Below are positions 62,530-64,000 of a stretch of 64,000 nt of DNA, piece by piece. Location of the stretch: positions 1-64,000 of the forward strand of contig OY727097.1 in NCBI GenBank assembly GCA_963402885.1, written 5' to 3'. The first letter of the stretch is position 1, and each line of letters begins with the position of its first letter. Below the pieces are notes generated by a model. That model saw nothing but the letters and a program-made list of their open reading frames with translations, was not told where the DNA came from and did no database searches. Origin of the DNA: Antedon bifida (Eukaryota; Echinodermata; Crinoidea; Comatulida; Antedonidae). Both the position numbers and the translations under genes were made by a program.

Positions 62530-62880
62530 GGAAAATCATGCAAAACTATCAAATTGGTAAAGTAAGGCCTTCTGCGCATGTCTGTGAAGGAGTTTCACGT
62601 GAACAGTCATACCCACACCCATCATACAAGGAAGTATACGATATATAATTGTTTGCTGCATCTCCAGTTAATCGTTCAGTTAGTTTAACAAAGTTAACTA
62701 GTCTTTTTTCAAAGATTTATTATACAGTAATTTTAGTATTGTTAGTATGTAAGACTCATGTAACACTTTTCTTTCGAAGACGGACACATGTGTTTATTTA
62801 TTGCATAAATTAATAATCAGAATGAAATCTATTAAGTATTATGTGTTTCGTTCATTTGTTTGGAATCAACCAAGTGTCAA
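62530..62880. other. 3' flank of the 61352 gene
   Basis: Probably 3' UTR and spacer: AT-rich, no coding signal. No strong poly(A) signal stands out. Confidence 0.45.
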
Positions 62881-63929
62881 GTGTGCTTAGCAAAATCTAC
62901 GTCATGAGTTTTCACTGTTTGTTAATATGTCATGTCATTTCAATTGCTAATTTGATCTGCATTGGGCTTAAATTTGCCAAAATGTTTAGTCTGTTATTTT
63001 GAAGAAACACTTCAATATCCAGATAGGATTGTTTTGTTTACTATCAATTTTCGCGCTTTGCGAGACTTGTCTATTGTTGACCCACGAGGTAGCTAGAAGC
63101 AACTGCGCAAGATAGATAATGTTACTAGGTCCCATTCTACAACACTACGCTCCCTGTAATCATTCGAGTGGAAATTGGCAAAAACAAATGTGGTCTATTT
63201 TTATATTAAATAATGTTTTGAACACATTTACGGCCGCCATCTGGTTGGTTCCCCCTCTCCTGTTTGAATCACTTTTCAGTCTGGAGTACGCCCTCTAGCC
63301 TTCGACTTATTACATCTCTCTGTATGACGTTTATGACGCGTTGGAATCACTAAACCATATCGCACTTTTCTGCTGCTGTGGGGCCGGGGTGGTGTGTGAC
63401 GACACGCGCCCAACGACGCATCGCGTGTCGGTGTGTGTACTGTGTGGTGGCGATTCTGCAGCCTATTGTGCCTACTACTAGGCCTAAGTTGGGTACACTA
63501 ATAGCTAGGTATTGAGTCGGTCTGATTATTTTGGGCGCCGTTTATGAACGCCTAAATTCATGAACTTTTATAATTTACTCACCGGCATCTTCTTTAAGTA
63601 CAATGGTTAGGCCGGTGGATTACTGTCTATATACACCATCGTCTTCATTCACACCAACAATCACCGCGATCGTATTAAAAAAGTTTTAGTGCGATAAGGT
63701 TGAATGATTCCAGAGCATCTTACGTCATGTTTCTAGCTACTCTTTCGGGTCATCAATAGACAAGTCTTGCAAAGCGCGAACATTTCTAGTAAACACACGT
63801 TTTAGACTTAAACATTTTAGCAAATTTAAGCCTAATGCAGGTCAAATTAGCAATTGAAATGACGGGTACCTATCTCTTGTATGTTAACAACAGTGAAAAC
63901 TCATGAGGTGGATATTGCTAAGCACACCT
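62881..63929. mobile_element. Large foldback, arms about 200-220 bp
   Basis: The left arm (62881-63100, starting GTGTGCTTAGCAAAATC) is an imperfect reverse complement of the right arm (63729-63929, ending GCTAAGCACACC). Shared blocks include TTTCAATTGCTAATTTGA and AGACTTGTCTATTG. About 630 bp of more CpG-rich DNA lies between. It may be a foldback transposon or a local inverted duplication; I see no coding sequence inside. Confidence 0.75.
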
Positions 63930-64000
63930 GACGTCACAGTAATTTACGGCGACGGCTGTACGGCGAGCGCGCATGGCGATATCGTAAATATCCATTGCTC
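63929..64000. promoter_or_regulatory. CRE and CpG-rich segment at window edge
   Basis: A perfect TGACGTCA lies at 63929-63936, followed by CpG-rich sequence to the window end. This could be the start of a promoter for a gene outside the window; strand and target cannot be judged. Confidence 0.3.

Overview
This is the end of a eukaryotic chromosome, almost certainly from a marine invertebrate animal. It opens with about 1.5 kb of telomere (CCCTAA on the + strand, so the chromosome end is at base 1), then degenerate telomeric repeats and an 11-bp subtelomeric satellite. AT-rich, intron-rich single-copy DNA follows. The genes have short exons, GT-AG introns, one U12-type AT-AC intron and metazoan-type orthologues. 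The TTAGGG telomere, an RB1 gene without the p107/p130 pocket insertions, and many AGGCCT words would fit a deuterostome such as an echinoderm, but this placement is a guess.

Layout. 1-3737: telomere and subtelomeric satellite. 3740-4260: broken non-LTR retrotransposon. 6043-16279 (minus): retinoblastoma protein RB1, 23 coding exons that join without a gap into 875 aa, with a probable promoter near 17.1-17.3 kb. 18979-38671 (minus): MCF2L/DBS Rho guanine-nucleotide exchange factor (Sec14, spectrin-like, DH-PH, SH3), 25 coding exons, 1139 aa, with candidate alternative first exons out to 46.34 kb. 47.16-52.97 kb: a 1.8-kb tandem array whose unit holds two tRNA-derived sequences in opposite orientation. 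53915-56445 (plus): a minimal ATP-dependent DNA ligase of the LigE/LigK type. 57376-59098 (plus): signal peptidase subunit SPCS2 with an AT-AC intron. 61352-62529 (plus): a small helical protein that may be a divergent TNFAIP8 (TIPE) relative. 62.9-63.9 kb: a large foldback.

The genes do not form a pathway: a cell-cycle repressor, a Rho activator, a DNA-joining enzyme, an ER protease subunit and a possible lipid/apoptosis regulator. Intronic minisatellites are the most unusual feature. In RB1, one array repeats a 3' splice site plus the start of its exon 13 times. A second repeats the end of another exon plus its 5' splice site in eight extra copies. The other leading items are the LigE-type ligase, the U12 intron in SPCS2 made largely of AG-free minisatellite, the polarity switch in the subtelomeric satellite, and several foldback elements. 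All exon joins were read by eye from splice signals, frame continuity and remembered family sequences; no alignment or transcript data were available.
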